Shown: positions 46,905-57,869, numbered from the stretch's first letter. The stretch: 64,000 bases of DNA from Paulinella micropora (GCA_009731375.1 BJOX01000015.1:133449-197448); one strand, 5' to 3'. The notes: a model not told the origin generated them from the sequence alone. Numbers and translations: made by a program.

Positions 46905-48209
46905 TTAAGAAGGGACTTTTCGCGGAGCTGGCGATTTTATGTAACGAAAATGGCGTTGTCGAACGTTGTCACTGCCAGGCCCCTCCGATAACTGCCCGGC
47001 CTGTAATTCTGAGTGTTTGGCTGTATTCGTGCCCCCGGTTGGTGCGTCGTTAGCGGAGAGGCTTTCCGTAAGCGAATCGTTTTGATTGATAGGATCGACC
47101 GCGGTCGGCGCTATGCCCTTCTCGCTGTTCCCCTGCGCCAGCTGACGCCCCGACTGGCCCACTCTGACATGTCTTTTCATCGGACGTGGTTTGCGCTCGC
47201 CCTCAACCTGCCCAGTGTCTGGGTGTTCTGCTGTATTCGTGTCATTAGCCACGTCGGTACCAAGGCTTGTTGTAAGCGAGTCGTGCTGGTTAGAAACCCG
47301 GCCGAGTCCCCCCTGCTGCGTCGGGGTGGACCCTTCAGGTCCGTCACTGCCGACATCCAGTTGCGTCTCGGTGCTTGGTCGAGCGCCTTCTTTTTCTGTT
47401 GCGGGGTTGTCTCCCTTTTCTGGCAGATCGTTCAGCAAATCTCTGTCTAGCTGGAGATTCTCGTCCACCGCGAATCTGCCAGTGTCTACCTTGGCCAGGC
47501 CGGGGTGCCAATCGACTTGCACCCAAGAAAGCTTCTTCAAGGGTTCTAGCTTGTTAGGCCCTTGTTGGGCCTGGAAGCAAAAGAGTCGGACAGACTGCCA
47601 CAGTTGGATAAGGCAGGCGTACTGCCGTTCGCTCGGACCCAGGTACAGGTTATCCAGGTGCAAGTGGAAGATGCTAATCCCCAGCTTTTCATCACGTGAT
47701 TTCACGAACTTGAAGAACGCAAACGATCGGTGTCCGGGCTTGTCCGCCGCGGCCGAAGCGACAAAAATTCTGCAGCGGCCTGCTGATGGTGCCTGATTGG
47801 CGAAAATCAAATTCAGCTCTTGCAAGCAGATTAACGCTTTCTGCTCGTCTTCGCCTTCGGAGCTGACACGCCAGGCATGTTGTTGATTTTGTACAAATCT
47901 GCCGCCGCCCAAATCATCTTTAGTTAATTCTGCTTCTTCAGTATTATTTTCCAGGGGTATGTTATTGTGCAGACTCCTTTGTATCCCGGCTTTTGTTTCA
48001 GCAGGCAAATCCTGCCAAACCTTCGGAAATGCATTTGTACCTTCTTCTGGTATTGTGATTGTGCCTGCGCGATCGATCCATCTGTTCTCTTCTAGGTAAT
48101 CCTTCAGAAAGAGAACAGTAGATCTGACCTGATATCTGAACCAGTTTTGTTTCCACGCTTCGCCAACACACAAGACCGAACTATATTGCAATGACTGGCT
48201 TCCGCCCAT
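46905..48209 (-). CDS. paralogue family member 3 (unrecognised), long C-terminus
   Basis: 434 aa from the ATG at 48209 (MGGSQSLQYS). Gly2 and Ser6 fit an N-myristoylation signal. Shared marks: VLCVGEAWKQNWF, ICLQELNLIF, FVASAAADKPGHRSFAFFKF, IFHLHLDNLYL, LIQLWQSVRLF. The C-terminal about 180 residues are low-complexity with two similar NQ.DSLT.SL..D segments. It converges with member 2, about 85 bp between the stops. Confidence 0.65.
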   Translation of the reverse strand: MGGSQSLQYSSVLCVGEAWKQNWFRYQVRSTVLFLKDYLEENRWIDRAGTITIPEEGTNAFPKVWQDLPAETKAGIQRSLHNNIPLENNTEEAELTKDDLGGGRFVQNQQHAWRVSSEGEDEQKALICLQELNLIFANQAPSAGRCRIFVASAAADKPGHRSFAFFKFVKSRDEKLGISIFHLHLDNLYLGPSERQYACLIQLWQSVRLFCFQAQQGPNKLEPLKKLSWVQVDWHPGLAKVDTGRFAVDENLQLDRDLLNDLPEKGDNPATEKEGARPSTETQLDVGSDGPEGSTPTQQGGLGRVSNQHDSLTTSLGTDVANDTNTAEHPDTGQVEGERKPRPMKRHVRVGQSGRQLAQGNSEKGIAPTAVDPINQNDSLTESLSANDAPTGGTNTAKHSELQAGQLSEGPGSDNVRQRHFRYIKSPAPRKVPS

Positions 48210-48288
48210 ACCGTTCCTCTGAAATAGCTAACAATTTCTGTTTTACTATGTATTTGTCTGGTGTTTATTCTCAGAGATACCCCCTTTT

Positions 48289-49194
48289 TTAAATCTTTGC
48301 TTGTAGTCGCTTCCGCCACATTTTCCACTTCCCCCCTCCCTCCCCTTCTTCCTTCCCGCCCTTGACTCCTGCCTCCTCCTCAGCCCCCGGCCCGTTCACA
48401 GGTTCCACAAGATCTTGTTCCAAGTTCGCAAGAGTAAAAGCCCCGCTGGCCGTAGTTACTCTTGCAAACTTCGTTTGCCTCAAATAAGCACCAATAACGT
48501 GATTTCTACCCATTGCGAACCTCGGCTGTTGGTCGATAAACACGTCTGCCCCGGAGGTGTCTCGTGTGTACCTCTCCGTTTCCGGAAGAAGATCTCCTGA
48601 GGGCTGACGGGGCCACGAGAAAACTACCTGTTTGGTTTTGTTCACCAAATTCTTGTTTGTGCTCATCCACTTCTGAATAGCGTCCCACAGTGCCAGAACG
48701 TGAATATTTCTGTTCTCGTCAGCTACGTCCAGGCCGAAATAAAGGTGAAAGACGTTCATCACTTGCTGTTTCTTGTTCTGTGCATCTGTTTCTTCTTGGA
48801 ACCGAAAGGCCGCCAGTGATTGGTTGTTAAGGGCAATGAACACTCTGTGCTTGGTGTTTGTTGATTCTTTGCACTCCTTGTTGAATCTGTCAGAACAAAT
48901 GAACTTCAGCTGGCTTAAGCATTGCTCTTTTTTCTTTTCGTCAGCTGGGCGGTTGTTGCTGGACTGCCCTGCTATCTTGTTCCATAAAACCCGAGCATAG
49001 ATTGGGCTCACGTTCGCTTCTTTCAGACATTCCTCAGCACTAGCCGGATCGATTTGTTTGAGATATTGAAGCGCCTTCAAATTTATCACTTCAAAATTGT
49101 GATTGTTTTTTTTTACAGCTTGCTCCACGCACACTACCTCGCCTACCGGCACCTCTACGGCACTGTCTGTGTCATGCGAGCGCTCCGAAGCCAT
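48289..49194 (-). CDS. paralogue family member 4 (unrecognised)
   Basis: 301 aa from the ATG at 49194 (MASERSHDTDS); the frame is open further upstream but runs into G-runs and the gap, so this start is preferred. Shared marks: EVVCVEQAVKKN, CLSQLKFI, VFIALNNQSLAAFRFQ, VFHLYFGLDV and VLALWDAIQKW. The C-terminus is Glu/Gly/Lys-rich and basic. The AT-rich upstream stretch ends TTTTCTTTTAGTGTTGTC before the ATG and resembles a pyrimidine-AG acceptor, so a non-coding first exon is possible. Confidence 0.62.
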   Translation of the reverse strand: MASERSHDTDSAVEVPVGEVVCVEQAVKKNNHNFEVINLKALQYLKQIDPASAEECLKEANVSPIYARVLWNKIAGQSSNNRPADEKKKEQCLSQLKFICSDRFNKECKESTNTKHRVFIALNNQSLAAFRFQEETDAQNKKQQVMNVFHLYFGLDVADENRNIHVLALWDAIQKWMSTNKNLVNKTKQVVFSWPRQPSGDLLPETERYTRDTSGADVFIDQQPRFAMGRNHVIGAYLRQTKFARVTTASGAFTLANLEQDLVEPVNGPGAEEEAGVKGGKEEGEGGGKWKMWRKRLQAKI

Positions 49195-49368
49195 GACAAC
49201 ACTAAAAGAAAAAAGGCCAAGAGAATTTTCCTTATTATATTGAAAAAAGAACGCTGTAAAATCTTCTCCGGTAAAATGCCGGGAGAACGGGGCCAAAGGG
49301 GATTCATCTCTCTCTGCCCCTTTGGGCCCGCCTTCGTGTCTCCACACCCTTCCCCCCCCCCCCCCCCG

Positions 49369-49814
49369 NNNNNNNNNNNNNNNNNNNNNNNNNNNNNNNN
49401 NNNNNNNNNNNNNNNNNNNNNNNNNNNNNNNNNNNNNNNNNNNNNNNNNNNNNNNNNNNNNNNNNNNNNNNNNNNNNNNNNNNNNNNNNNNNNNNNNNNN
49501 NNNNNNNNNNNNNNNNNNNNNNNNNNNNNNNNNNNNNNNNNNNNNNNNNNNNNNNNNNNNNNNNNNNNNNNNNNNNNNNNNNNNNNNNNNNNNNNNNNNN
49601 NNNNNNNNNNNNNNNNNNNNNNNNNNNNNNNNNNNNNNNNNNNNNNNNNNNNNNNNNNNNNNNNNNNNNNNNNNNNNNNNNNNNNNNNNNNNNNNNNNNN
49701 NNNNNNNNNNNNNNNNNNNNNNNNNNNNNNNNNNNNNNNNNNNNNNNNNNNNNNNNNNNNNNNNNNNNNNNNNNNNNNNNNNNNNNNNNNNNNNNNNNNN
49801 NNNNNNNNNNNNNN
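49369..49814. other. assembly gap (446 N)
   Basis: N run after a C-run; the 5' end of the next gene is missing. Confidence 0.95.
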
Positions 49815-50908
49815 TGGCCATCTTCACGCCCGTCCTGCGGCAGCTGCGCCTGCTGTCCAGGGCCGAGGTAGCGTACCACCCGAAAGAACGAGACCTGCAG
49901 CTGACATTCTGGGACCTCGTTGCGGCGCGGACCGTCGCGGGCGGCAGGTTCGTCACCCAGTACGGAACCCGCGCGCCCTGCGCCGAGCTCGTCAGGGCGC
50001 TGGCAGCGTCGGGCCAAGGGCACGCGCGCTACGAAGCGCTGCGCGACTTGGTGCTGCTGTGCTTTGCCTCCCTGAGCCCGCAGCCGCGCGCCGAGATCGT
50101 GCGGCGCCTACGGTTCGGCGCGTCGCTGCGCAGGTCGCGCTGCCGTTGGTGGCTCGACCTCAGCGACCCGCTCGAGCCGGCGAGCAGGCACAAGACGTCG
50201 ATCTACTACTACAGGCGCCACTACCGCCTGCCGCTCCCGCAGCAACAACTAGCCATCGACGGCCGCGTGGTGCCGCTGTTCGTGAGGGCGCTGGACGAGT
50301 GGCGCTGGTGGGGCACGGCGCTGGGCGCGTCGGACTTCGTGTTCTGCGAGCGCTTCCCGCTCGCCGCGGACCCGGCGCTGCCGCTTTTCAGTGATCTGCC
50401 CTTCTGCGCGCGGCTGCCGACCGACGAGACCCCGACGGTGCCTCCCGCGCGGCTGGACGCGTGGCTGGTGCGGGTGCTCACTGGATATTGCGGCGCACGC
50501 GCGGCGGCGCTGCGCGGCTTCCATTTGCGCAAGCTGAACGAGACGTTCCTAGCACAGATGGTGGCCTCGCCCGAGCTCAGCGCGCGGCTGCCGTACGTGC
50601 TGAACACGCGGTCGATGCACGAGACGTTCGCCTGGTGCGAGCAGCACACGCTAGAGGTGGCCGAACGCCAGTACGTACAATTCCCGGTGTTCCGAGAGGC
50701 GCTGCACAGCCGCGTGCGGGCGCTGGAGTTCGTGAGTCGTTCGTTCGGGTACGAACACGGCCGGCTCAGGCTGCAGCCGTGGCTCGCGCGCGAGTGGGCG
50801 CGCGCCGACCCTAATTTCATTAATGTGCAGCCAGTCATGGCTAGGCCGCACACACCTCCTCCCACAGTCCCGCGCGCCAACAGGAGGCCCCGCCGGGCGT
50901 CCTGCTAA
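49815..50908 (+). CDS. possible tyrosine-recombinase-like protein, 5' partial
   Basis: At least 364 aa after the gap; the first bases (NTGGCC) might even be an ATG. The order of motifs recalls tyrosine recombinases. There is a helix with QPRAEIVRRLRF (candidate first Arg plus acidic residue) and a strand with HKTSIYYYRRHYRLPL (candidate beta-hairpin Lys). VVPLFVRALDEWR follows, then GFHLRKLNETFLAQM in the position of H-x-L-R-H and a later TRSMHETFAW..EVAERQYVQF ending in a possible nucleophile Tyr. Spacing is only approximately right (R-x-E rather than R-x-x-E; no clear second His). An integrase would fit an integrated element. It may equally be an unrelated viral protein. Confidence 0.4.
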
Positions 50909-51204
50909 GAGTGAAACAGAGAGAGAGAAAGAGGGGGGCCAGAGGAAACAAACAAACCGAACTCTTCCTGTCCCTGGGGGGTGGGGGAGAGACGACGCGA
51001 AGGAAAGAGTCGGTGGTTTGTTTGTTACTATTTGCCCCCCCCAAGGCGCGAACCAAACAAACCCCCCCGCGCGGTTCCGGCAACGTACTAAGCTAGACAC
51101 ACAACAAGAAAAAGAGTTTGGCTTTTTAAAAAAGGAAACTCCAACATGGTCTCGATTTTAATTATTTTTTTACAAGGGGCCTTCTCCAACATGGTGTGTT
51201 TTCT
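50909..51204. other. spacer with GA-rich and G/C-run segments
   Basis: Converging stops of the neighbours; no gene. Confidence 0.7.
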
Positions 51205-53825
51205 TCAGAGGCCAACCCACTCGTCGTCAACGTCCATGTCGTAGTCCCGGGGTTGGGCACCTCCCCTGTCCACGGCGTCCTCTCTTACTGACTGGTACGC
51301 CGAATCTCTTCTCTCCCTAATCAGGCGTTCCAGACTTCTGACCAAAGCCAGGCCCCGCTCGCAGTACGCCGGGGCGTGCATCCAAACGCCGCCCGTGTAT
51401 AGTCGCGAAATTTCGATGTAGCGCCGCCAGTGCTCTTTTTTGTCCAGCAGAAACCGCTCGAGGCTCATGCGTTGTCCGTCGAGCGTGATCTGTAACGCAG
51501 CGGGCGTCTGCGCCTCGAGCCCGAGATTGACAGGTTTACCCTTGTAAAAGATGGCGAAGAATCTCTTGTTGCGGCAACCGATCTTGTGGCAGGGGTGTGC
51601 CAGAAAACTCGCTAACCGCGCGTTGAATTCGTTGTAGGCCGGGCCCTGCAGACGCTCCGGCCTGTAACGCCAGGAGTTCCAGAACAGCGAGCCCTCTCTG
51701 CAGTAAAGGTCAGTGTCTGCGAAAACGACCCCGGCCGCCGCCAGCTCCGCCAGCTGCACCGGGGAGAGGTCCTGGCCACGAAAGGACAGCGGGGGCCCGC
51801 TAGGTCGTTGACCAGCGAACTCGACGTCGTAACCACGGGAATGTGAAATCAGCCTGGCTCCGGTGATGCGGACGTTCTCGGCCGCGCCGACGCCGGGCTG
51901 CACGCGCAGCCACACGTCGTCGGCTAGCAGTGCCTCGAGGTTCCCGCAGAGCCTGTGCCGTGCTGATTCGTGCAACGTTTCCTGGTGTTCGGCGTAGGCT
52001 CCTAGCAGCGACTCGTTCCAAACAGGGCCCGCAGTGCCCCAGGAACTCCAGAAGTTGTAGGCCACGGAGCAGTACAATTCCAGATCCTTCCACAGCCGCT
52101 TGGCGGGAAACTTCCTGATGGCGCGCAGCACGTCGCGCACGTGCGCCGGGTTGTCTTGGATCTGGTCCTCCAGGCGTACCGTCATTTCCCCGGCCGCCTC
52201 GGTCAGGGCTATCAGAAAACACTTCTGGTCCTTAACCGCTACACCCCAAGCCGCGTACTGCTGGTTCTTGTACTCAAAAGAAAACGTCGGCCCAAACTCG
52301 GCCAGGCATTTCCCGCACTTGTGCTCCGCGGCACACCGCTGGCAACATTGCTGCTCAAACGTCCGTGCTTGGCCGGCCGCCGTGATTGTACGCATCGTGT
52401 GCCGGGTTTTTTCTCCGTGCCCGTCGCACCGCGGTGGCGACAGATGCTTGTGCTCTTGGTACGCGACCAGCAGCCGGGAGCTCCACGCCGGCACCTCCTC
52501 GCGCGGCTTAACCTCGATCGGGGACCATTTTTCGTAGTCCTCTATCATGTCTCCGTATCGCTGTGCCAATTGCAATTCCAAGGGATGTTGTTGGGCTCTG
52601 TGCTGGCAGGACTGGGCGTTGACCAGTGACTCGAATTCTTGGATTAGTTTTTGCGCGCGCGGACAGTACTTCAGGAAACCCATCCAGTCGTTGCAGTCGT
52701 ACGTGAGTGCGTGGTCAATGTACCTGGACCAGTAAAGGCCCCGATCAACGCTGCCCTCACCCTGCAGAAATTCATAGACGTCCACTGTGTCGTTGCCGAG
52801 CCTGATCTGCAGCGCCGCGCGCGCGCCGCCCAGACGCAAGGCCTTCAGCTCGAGCAAGCCCTGTTTCAGGCTCACAATCTCGTGCTTCTTGCAGTGCTCG
52901 TTGCACTGTTCACCGAACTGGTGTGCCAGAAACCGGTCGAGGGCGGTCTCGAAGTCGTGCGGACAAGCGCCCAGGGGTCCTAGGTTCTTGGGCCAAGAAT
53001 TCCAGAACGCCAACCTGTTCGCACAGCATTTCTCGCGCTTGGATAGCTCCAGGGCGCCGAGGCCCGCGAGTTGTGAAGGCGTCAAGCTCGTGCATGGCAC
53101 CGTTGGTTCGCCCTCCTTGCACTCGAGCACGACCTGGTCGTTTCGGACAGCAACACTGCAGGCGGTGTACGACGGCTTGTGGCCAATCAGACGATGACGC
53201 CTGAGTAGGTTGACGGGCAGGCCGGCGCAGGCACGCGTGCGTGCATTCATCTTCATCTTTTTGGCGGGGCTGGGCTGCTGGCCTTGCCCTAGCAAAGTAC
53301 ATTCGTGCCGCGAGTAGGCTGGTAACATCCTTGCGTCCCAGACGACGCCGCGCGCGCCCCAGCTGTCCAGAAATGCCAGCCATCCTTGCAATAGCCACCA
53401 AGGTCCCGCCACAAAGCTTGTCCCGGCAGAGCTTGCATCTGTTGAACAAAAGCGACAAGGTAGGGTGGCTGGGACCGGCCGTCCAAAGAAACGAGCTGTG
53501 TGGAAGGCTTGACGTTTCCGTCGACCGTTTTGAAGACAACCCCACAACCACCGGTAGCCTGGACCCACGCATAGATAGCTTGGTACGGCGCGCCGCCGTT
53601 GGCGGTGCTGAGGTTGACAGTGAAGTCCACGGCGAACCTGGCAAAGCGCTTCCTGCACCTGTCGTCGGCGGCACAGCTCTGGCAGCCGGTTTTGGCTGTG
53701 GTCCTGATCTTTCCTGTTTTTTGGTCAACCAAAAGCGCCTTGTACTGGTCTGAACTCGTGCATTTTCTGTCAACCAGATGTTCGTGTTCTTGGTACCTTT
53801 GCAAAAGCTCGGTGAAGGACCGCAT
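51205..53825 (-). pseudogene. large two-module Cys-rich protein with one frame break
   Basis: Starts at the ATG at 53825 (an earlier ATG is at 53939) and ends at 51205, about 990 aa if the break is an error. The frame changes once, at about 53366, inside a motif written FW.SW elsewhere in the same protein (FWNSW, FWSSWG). One base is missing relative to the other copies, so an assembly indel or a recent mutation explains it. The protein is a tandem duplication. Module 1 (about 53805-52510) and module 2 (about 52480-51230) share, in order: L..YQEH.HL, C-x2-CAA..(K/R)C, LW.DL..YC...FW.SWG, R.LI.H..Y, LTP.QLA-like (LSP.QLA), YC..FWNSW, FLAH..C..C, AALQI.L, FL...W.RYI..Y...WM...YC.R. No family recognised. 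The acidic C-terminus ends MDVDDEWVGL. Confidence 0.6.
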
Positions 53826-54079
53826 ATCTCTTCGGAAGGCGAACGACCTGAACTCTTTTGACTTGGAACTTCTTAACTCTGAAACTCTTGTGGGAGCGCT
53901 ACTGCGGGATGTGGGGAACAGATGCGCGCAAGAAATCATTTCGCTACAAGAATTAGCTAAGAAGACGGGAAGAGAAACATTTGATACCTCAGCTAAAAAA
54001 TGTGGTTGGGAGTTTACTCATGAGCAAATTTTGAATTTTGACTTTGCAAAGCTCGGTTAAGCTTGTTCAGGTGATCTCG
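53826..54079. other. right edge of the virus-like block
   Basis: Possible promoter of the minus-strand gene. A plus-strand frame (about 53820-54060) is open but has no features to support it. Confidence 0.4.
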
Positions 54080-55160
54080 GACAGGTAGCAAAGACCTACG
54101 TATACTGGGCCTTGCTCTCGAAACATTTTTTAGACTTATAAATATTGCTTTTTTACGCAAGCACTGTCTTAATAGAATACTTGCCACTTGTAGAGCTAAG
54201 TGCAAAGCAGAACTGATAAAATGGAAGAGTTAGCAAGATTTCGTTACCTTGACTGTTCACATCAAACCTTGCCGCAATAATACCTTGAATTCGTAAGGTA
54301 CACCTTGAATTCATAAGGTATACCTGAATTTGTAAGGTATACCTTGAATTCATAAGGTATACCTTGGCTCCCGTTGACCTCATACCTTGAATTTCTAGGT
54401 CATACCTTGCTGTCACGGTAAGGGATCAGGTGTCTGATCAAGGTAATTACGTACATCACTTTCACAGTTCGGCAAGTATTAATATCAAAAAATGTTACCG
54501 GAGCTTATAAAAAAACTTCAAAGCAAGTATTAATATCACCGTGACAAAACATGTTACCGGAGCTTATCTGTTCAGGTGATATTGGTGCCATCCTTACCAG
54601 ACAGTTGACTTAAGAGACATATTTGGTGGTCGGGTCGGACAGGTAGTAGCAAAGACCTACGGCCTTGCTCTGGAAACATTTCTTAGACTTACAAATCTTA
54701 CTTTCAAGTTTTTACGCAAGCCGCCGCACTGTCTTACTAGTAATAGAATACTTGCCATTTGTAGAGCTAAGTGCAAAGCAGAACAGATAAAATGGAAGAG
54801 GTAGCAAGATTTCGTTACCTTGACTGACTATTCCCGTCAAACCTTGCCGCAATACCTTGAATTCGTAAGGTCACCGTATACTTTGAATTCATAAGGTGTA
54901 CCTTGAATTTGTAAGGTATACCTTGAATTTATAAGGTATACCTTGGGTACCGTTGAACTCATACCTTGAATTCCTAGGTCATACCTTGAACTTGCTGTGA
55001 GGGTAAGGGATCAGGTGCACTGTGACCGACTGATCAAGGTAATTACGTACATCACTTTCACAGTTCGGCAAGTATTAATATCAAAAACATGTTAACGGAG
55101 CTTATCAAACAACTTCTAAGCAAGTATTAATATCAGAAAACATGTTACCGGAGCTTATCA
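54080..55160. repeat. tandem duplication of a ~560-bp unit carrying palindromes
   Basis: Copy 1 (54080-54567) and copy 2 (54638-55160) both contain AGCAAAGACCTACG, GAATACTTGCCA.TTGTAGAG, TTAGCAAGATTTCGTTACCT (or the GTAGCAAG variant), a cluster of GGTATACCTTGAATT units, GATCAAGGTAATTACGTACA and AAGTATTAATATCA..ATGTTAC. They differ by scattered substitutions and small indels. The unit sits directly at the right end of the virus-like block. Confidence 0.85.
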
Positions 55161-55269
55161 AAAAACTTCTAAACAAAATTTCGGCTGCCGGGTACATTAT
55201 TAACTTGATATATAGTGTAACATATAATTTGTAGGACAGAAAAACTTATATTTTATTAATATTCACGAT

Positions 55270-56854
55270 TCAGTCATCTGAATCTTCTTCGTCCAAATCT
55301 ACAATTTTTTCCTGTTCTTCTTCTTGTTGTTCTTGTTGTGCTTCCTCATTTTCATCCAAATCTATAACTTCTTCCTCTTCTTCCTGTTCTTGTTCTTGTT
55401 CCTGTTCTTGTTCTTGCCTGTGCTTCTTCTTGATCTTCTTCTTGATTTTGTTGTGCTTCCTCATTTTCATCCAAATATATAACTTCTTCCTCTTCTTCCT
55501 GTTCTTGTTCTTGTTCCTGTTCTTGTTCTTGCCTGTGATCTTCTGATCTTCTTCTTGATCTTGTTCTTCTTCTTCTTCTTCTTATTCTTATTCTTTTTCT
55601 TCTTCTTCTTCTTCTTCTTCTTCTTCTTCTTCTTCTTCTTCTTCTTCTTCTTCTTCTTCTTCTTCTTCTTCTTTTTCTTCTTCTTGTTCTTCCTCTTCTT
55701 GTTCTTCTTATTCTTGTTGTTCTTGTTCTTCTTGTTTTTCTTCTTGTTCTTCTTGTTCTTCTTCTTTTTCTTCTTTTTCTTCTTGTTCTTGTCCTTCTTC
55801 TTCTTCTTCTTCTTCTTCTTCTTCTTCTTCTTCTTCTTCTTCTTCTTCTTCTTCTTCTTCTTCTTCTTCTTCTTCTTCTTCTTCTTCTTCTTCTTCTTCT
55901 TCTTCTTCTCGGTTCCTCCTGTTTTCAATTTCTTGCCTCAATTCATCTGGCAAGAAATCGTCAGTTATCAGCTCCATGAAGTAGAAAGAAGTGTCACTGT
56001 TCGGTTTAGGTGCCACGATGCACGGAATCTCCAGGAAGCTAATCGGCAAAAAGTCAGAGACGGTTGGGCACGTCTCATGTGACACAACCACAGCTGCTGG
56101 TCATGCGCACGCGCACGCAAGAGTTCAACTCTGGCCAGATCCCAGCTGTGCAACTGGTATGTGACACGTGCATACCATTGTACGCTTGCACTATACCTCC
56201 CAGCGGTAGTCACTCCCCATGCACGTTCATGAAAAGTACCACTTACGTTCTCACGTGTCAAAAAGCACGTACCACCCGCGAAGCGTTCTGTCCTCGAACT
56301 GCTGGCCATGCACCTCATCGTGTAGCCCTTGCATGTCATATGTCGTGCCAGCTCAATGTTCTCGTACGTCAATTGTGGGGGTGCCGGCAGCCCTGCACCC
56401 CCTTGTAATACTCTCCAGCACGAGTTGAAAAATTCCTGCAAGTCGGTGGGATGCCTAGGGCGAGTGCGGAAACGCGAGGGCAAAATCAAACTCGGGTTTT
56501 CGTTCATGTGGGCTGCGTTAAAGCTGCCAGTGCGCCGACCTGTTACAACACTACATTTTGACATCACGACTTGCGCTTCGATATTAGCTTGTGCCGCTCG
56601 TAAGAGTGGCAGTAATAGCGCTCCCGGAGCAACGGTCCAACGCTTCATAAATGTGTGCTCCATGTTCCTTTAGAGTCTTGACTTGCTTCTTGAGTTCCCC
56701 TCCCTCACGTTCCAAACCAAATTTCTGCACTTCTGGTAAGGGTCCCCAGTCCCGGAAATGCAGAAGTGCCTTACAACAAAACTGATGCAGATAATAGGCG
56801 TGCTCTGTCTTGGGCAACCCGGCCGCGATCTCTACCACCTATGCATAATCATAC

Positions 56855-56931
<77 letters not shown>

Positions 56932-57838
56932 GTCAAGGTATGCCTTGCCCGTCCAGGGTATACCTTGAAAAATCAGGGTATTCCTTGCAGAAAACAAAAA
57001 TAGTGTACCTGTTGAACGATAAAGTCCCCCAAGCCGTCCTCGACCCTGCATGGTAATGTCCGCCGCATGCACAGCTTGGCGAGTGCAAACATCTGCTTGA
57101 TTATTTTCTTTTGCGGTAAGGCAAGACCGGGTTGCATATTATCGAAGATCCAACTGCAGTACCTCATAAAAAATGAGCGCTGGCAGTATTGAGTTTGCCA
57201 AAAATTTTGTAAGGTGACCCAGTGCCGATTTGATCAGGAAGGGCCTTGATGCTCTTGAAACGTCTGCAAACCTCGTAACGACCTTTCTCGTCCAGCCCGA
57301 ACGCAATGTACAGATCGATGCAAGCTTGCACAGCAGCTGCTTGTGCTTTATGATCTTTCCTTTCAGATTCAATGGCTCGCAGGTAATCGCTTGGCTCTCA
57401 CCTCGTTTCTTCCCGCACAACAAAAGGAGGCAACGGTTGGATATTTACTGCCTTGAGCGTGCATTTAGGATGCCAACGTGTGGTTGTTTCGATTAGATGG
57501 TCAAACAGGTTGCCAATCAGGTGCATCAGACCCGGATATCTATTCTTTATCACATCATACAGGGGCACTGAATGCGCCTGGATATTTGTCCCCTGCAAAA
57601 TAAACATGCATTGCCTCTGAAAAGCCAGAAAATAAATTATGAGGGGCATGAAAAGGTAAGCAGGCATACCTTGAAAATGCAAATATACCTTGAATAAGGC
57701 CGAGGTATACCTTGAAAATGCAAGGTATACCTTGGAAATACCAGGTATACCTGAACAAGGCCGAGGGATACCTTGAAAATGAAAGGTATACCTTGGAAAT
57801 ACAGGTATACCCGGAAGAAGCCCATGGCATACCAAAAA

Positions 57839-57869
<31 letters not shown>

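Larger units (their letters stand above)
35499..53940. mobile_element. endogenous large-DNA-virus-like block
   Basis: Eleven long open frames without visible introns, on both strands, separated by short spacers with homopolymer runs. The block is mostly GC-rich, almost free of microsatellites and free of the GGTATACC palindrome that surrounds it on both sides. Contents fit a large eukaryotic DNA virus (own RNA polymerase subunit, RING and F-box-like proteins, degenerate kinase, lineage-specific paralogue family). It may be a fragment: no major capsid protein, B-family DNA polymerase, packaging ATPase or VLTF3 was seen. Its boundaries are my estimate; no terminal repeats or target duplication were identified. 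Confidence 0.55.

Noticed and set aside
35499-53940. Bacterial contamination as the source of the GC-rich island
   Set aside because: No operon layout or ribosome-binding sites, AATAAA after several genes, and eukaryote/virus-type domains (RING, AC40-like, F-box-like). A misjoined viral contig cannot be excluded from sequence alone.
53599-54060. Plus-strand 153-codon frame overlapping the two-module gene
   Set aside because: Its first half is antisense to the clear minus-strand coding region and its second half has no supporting features.
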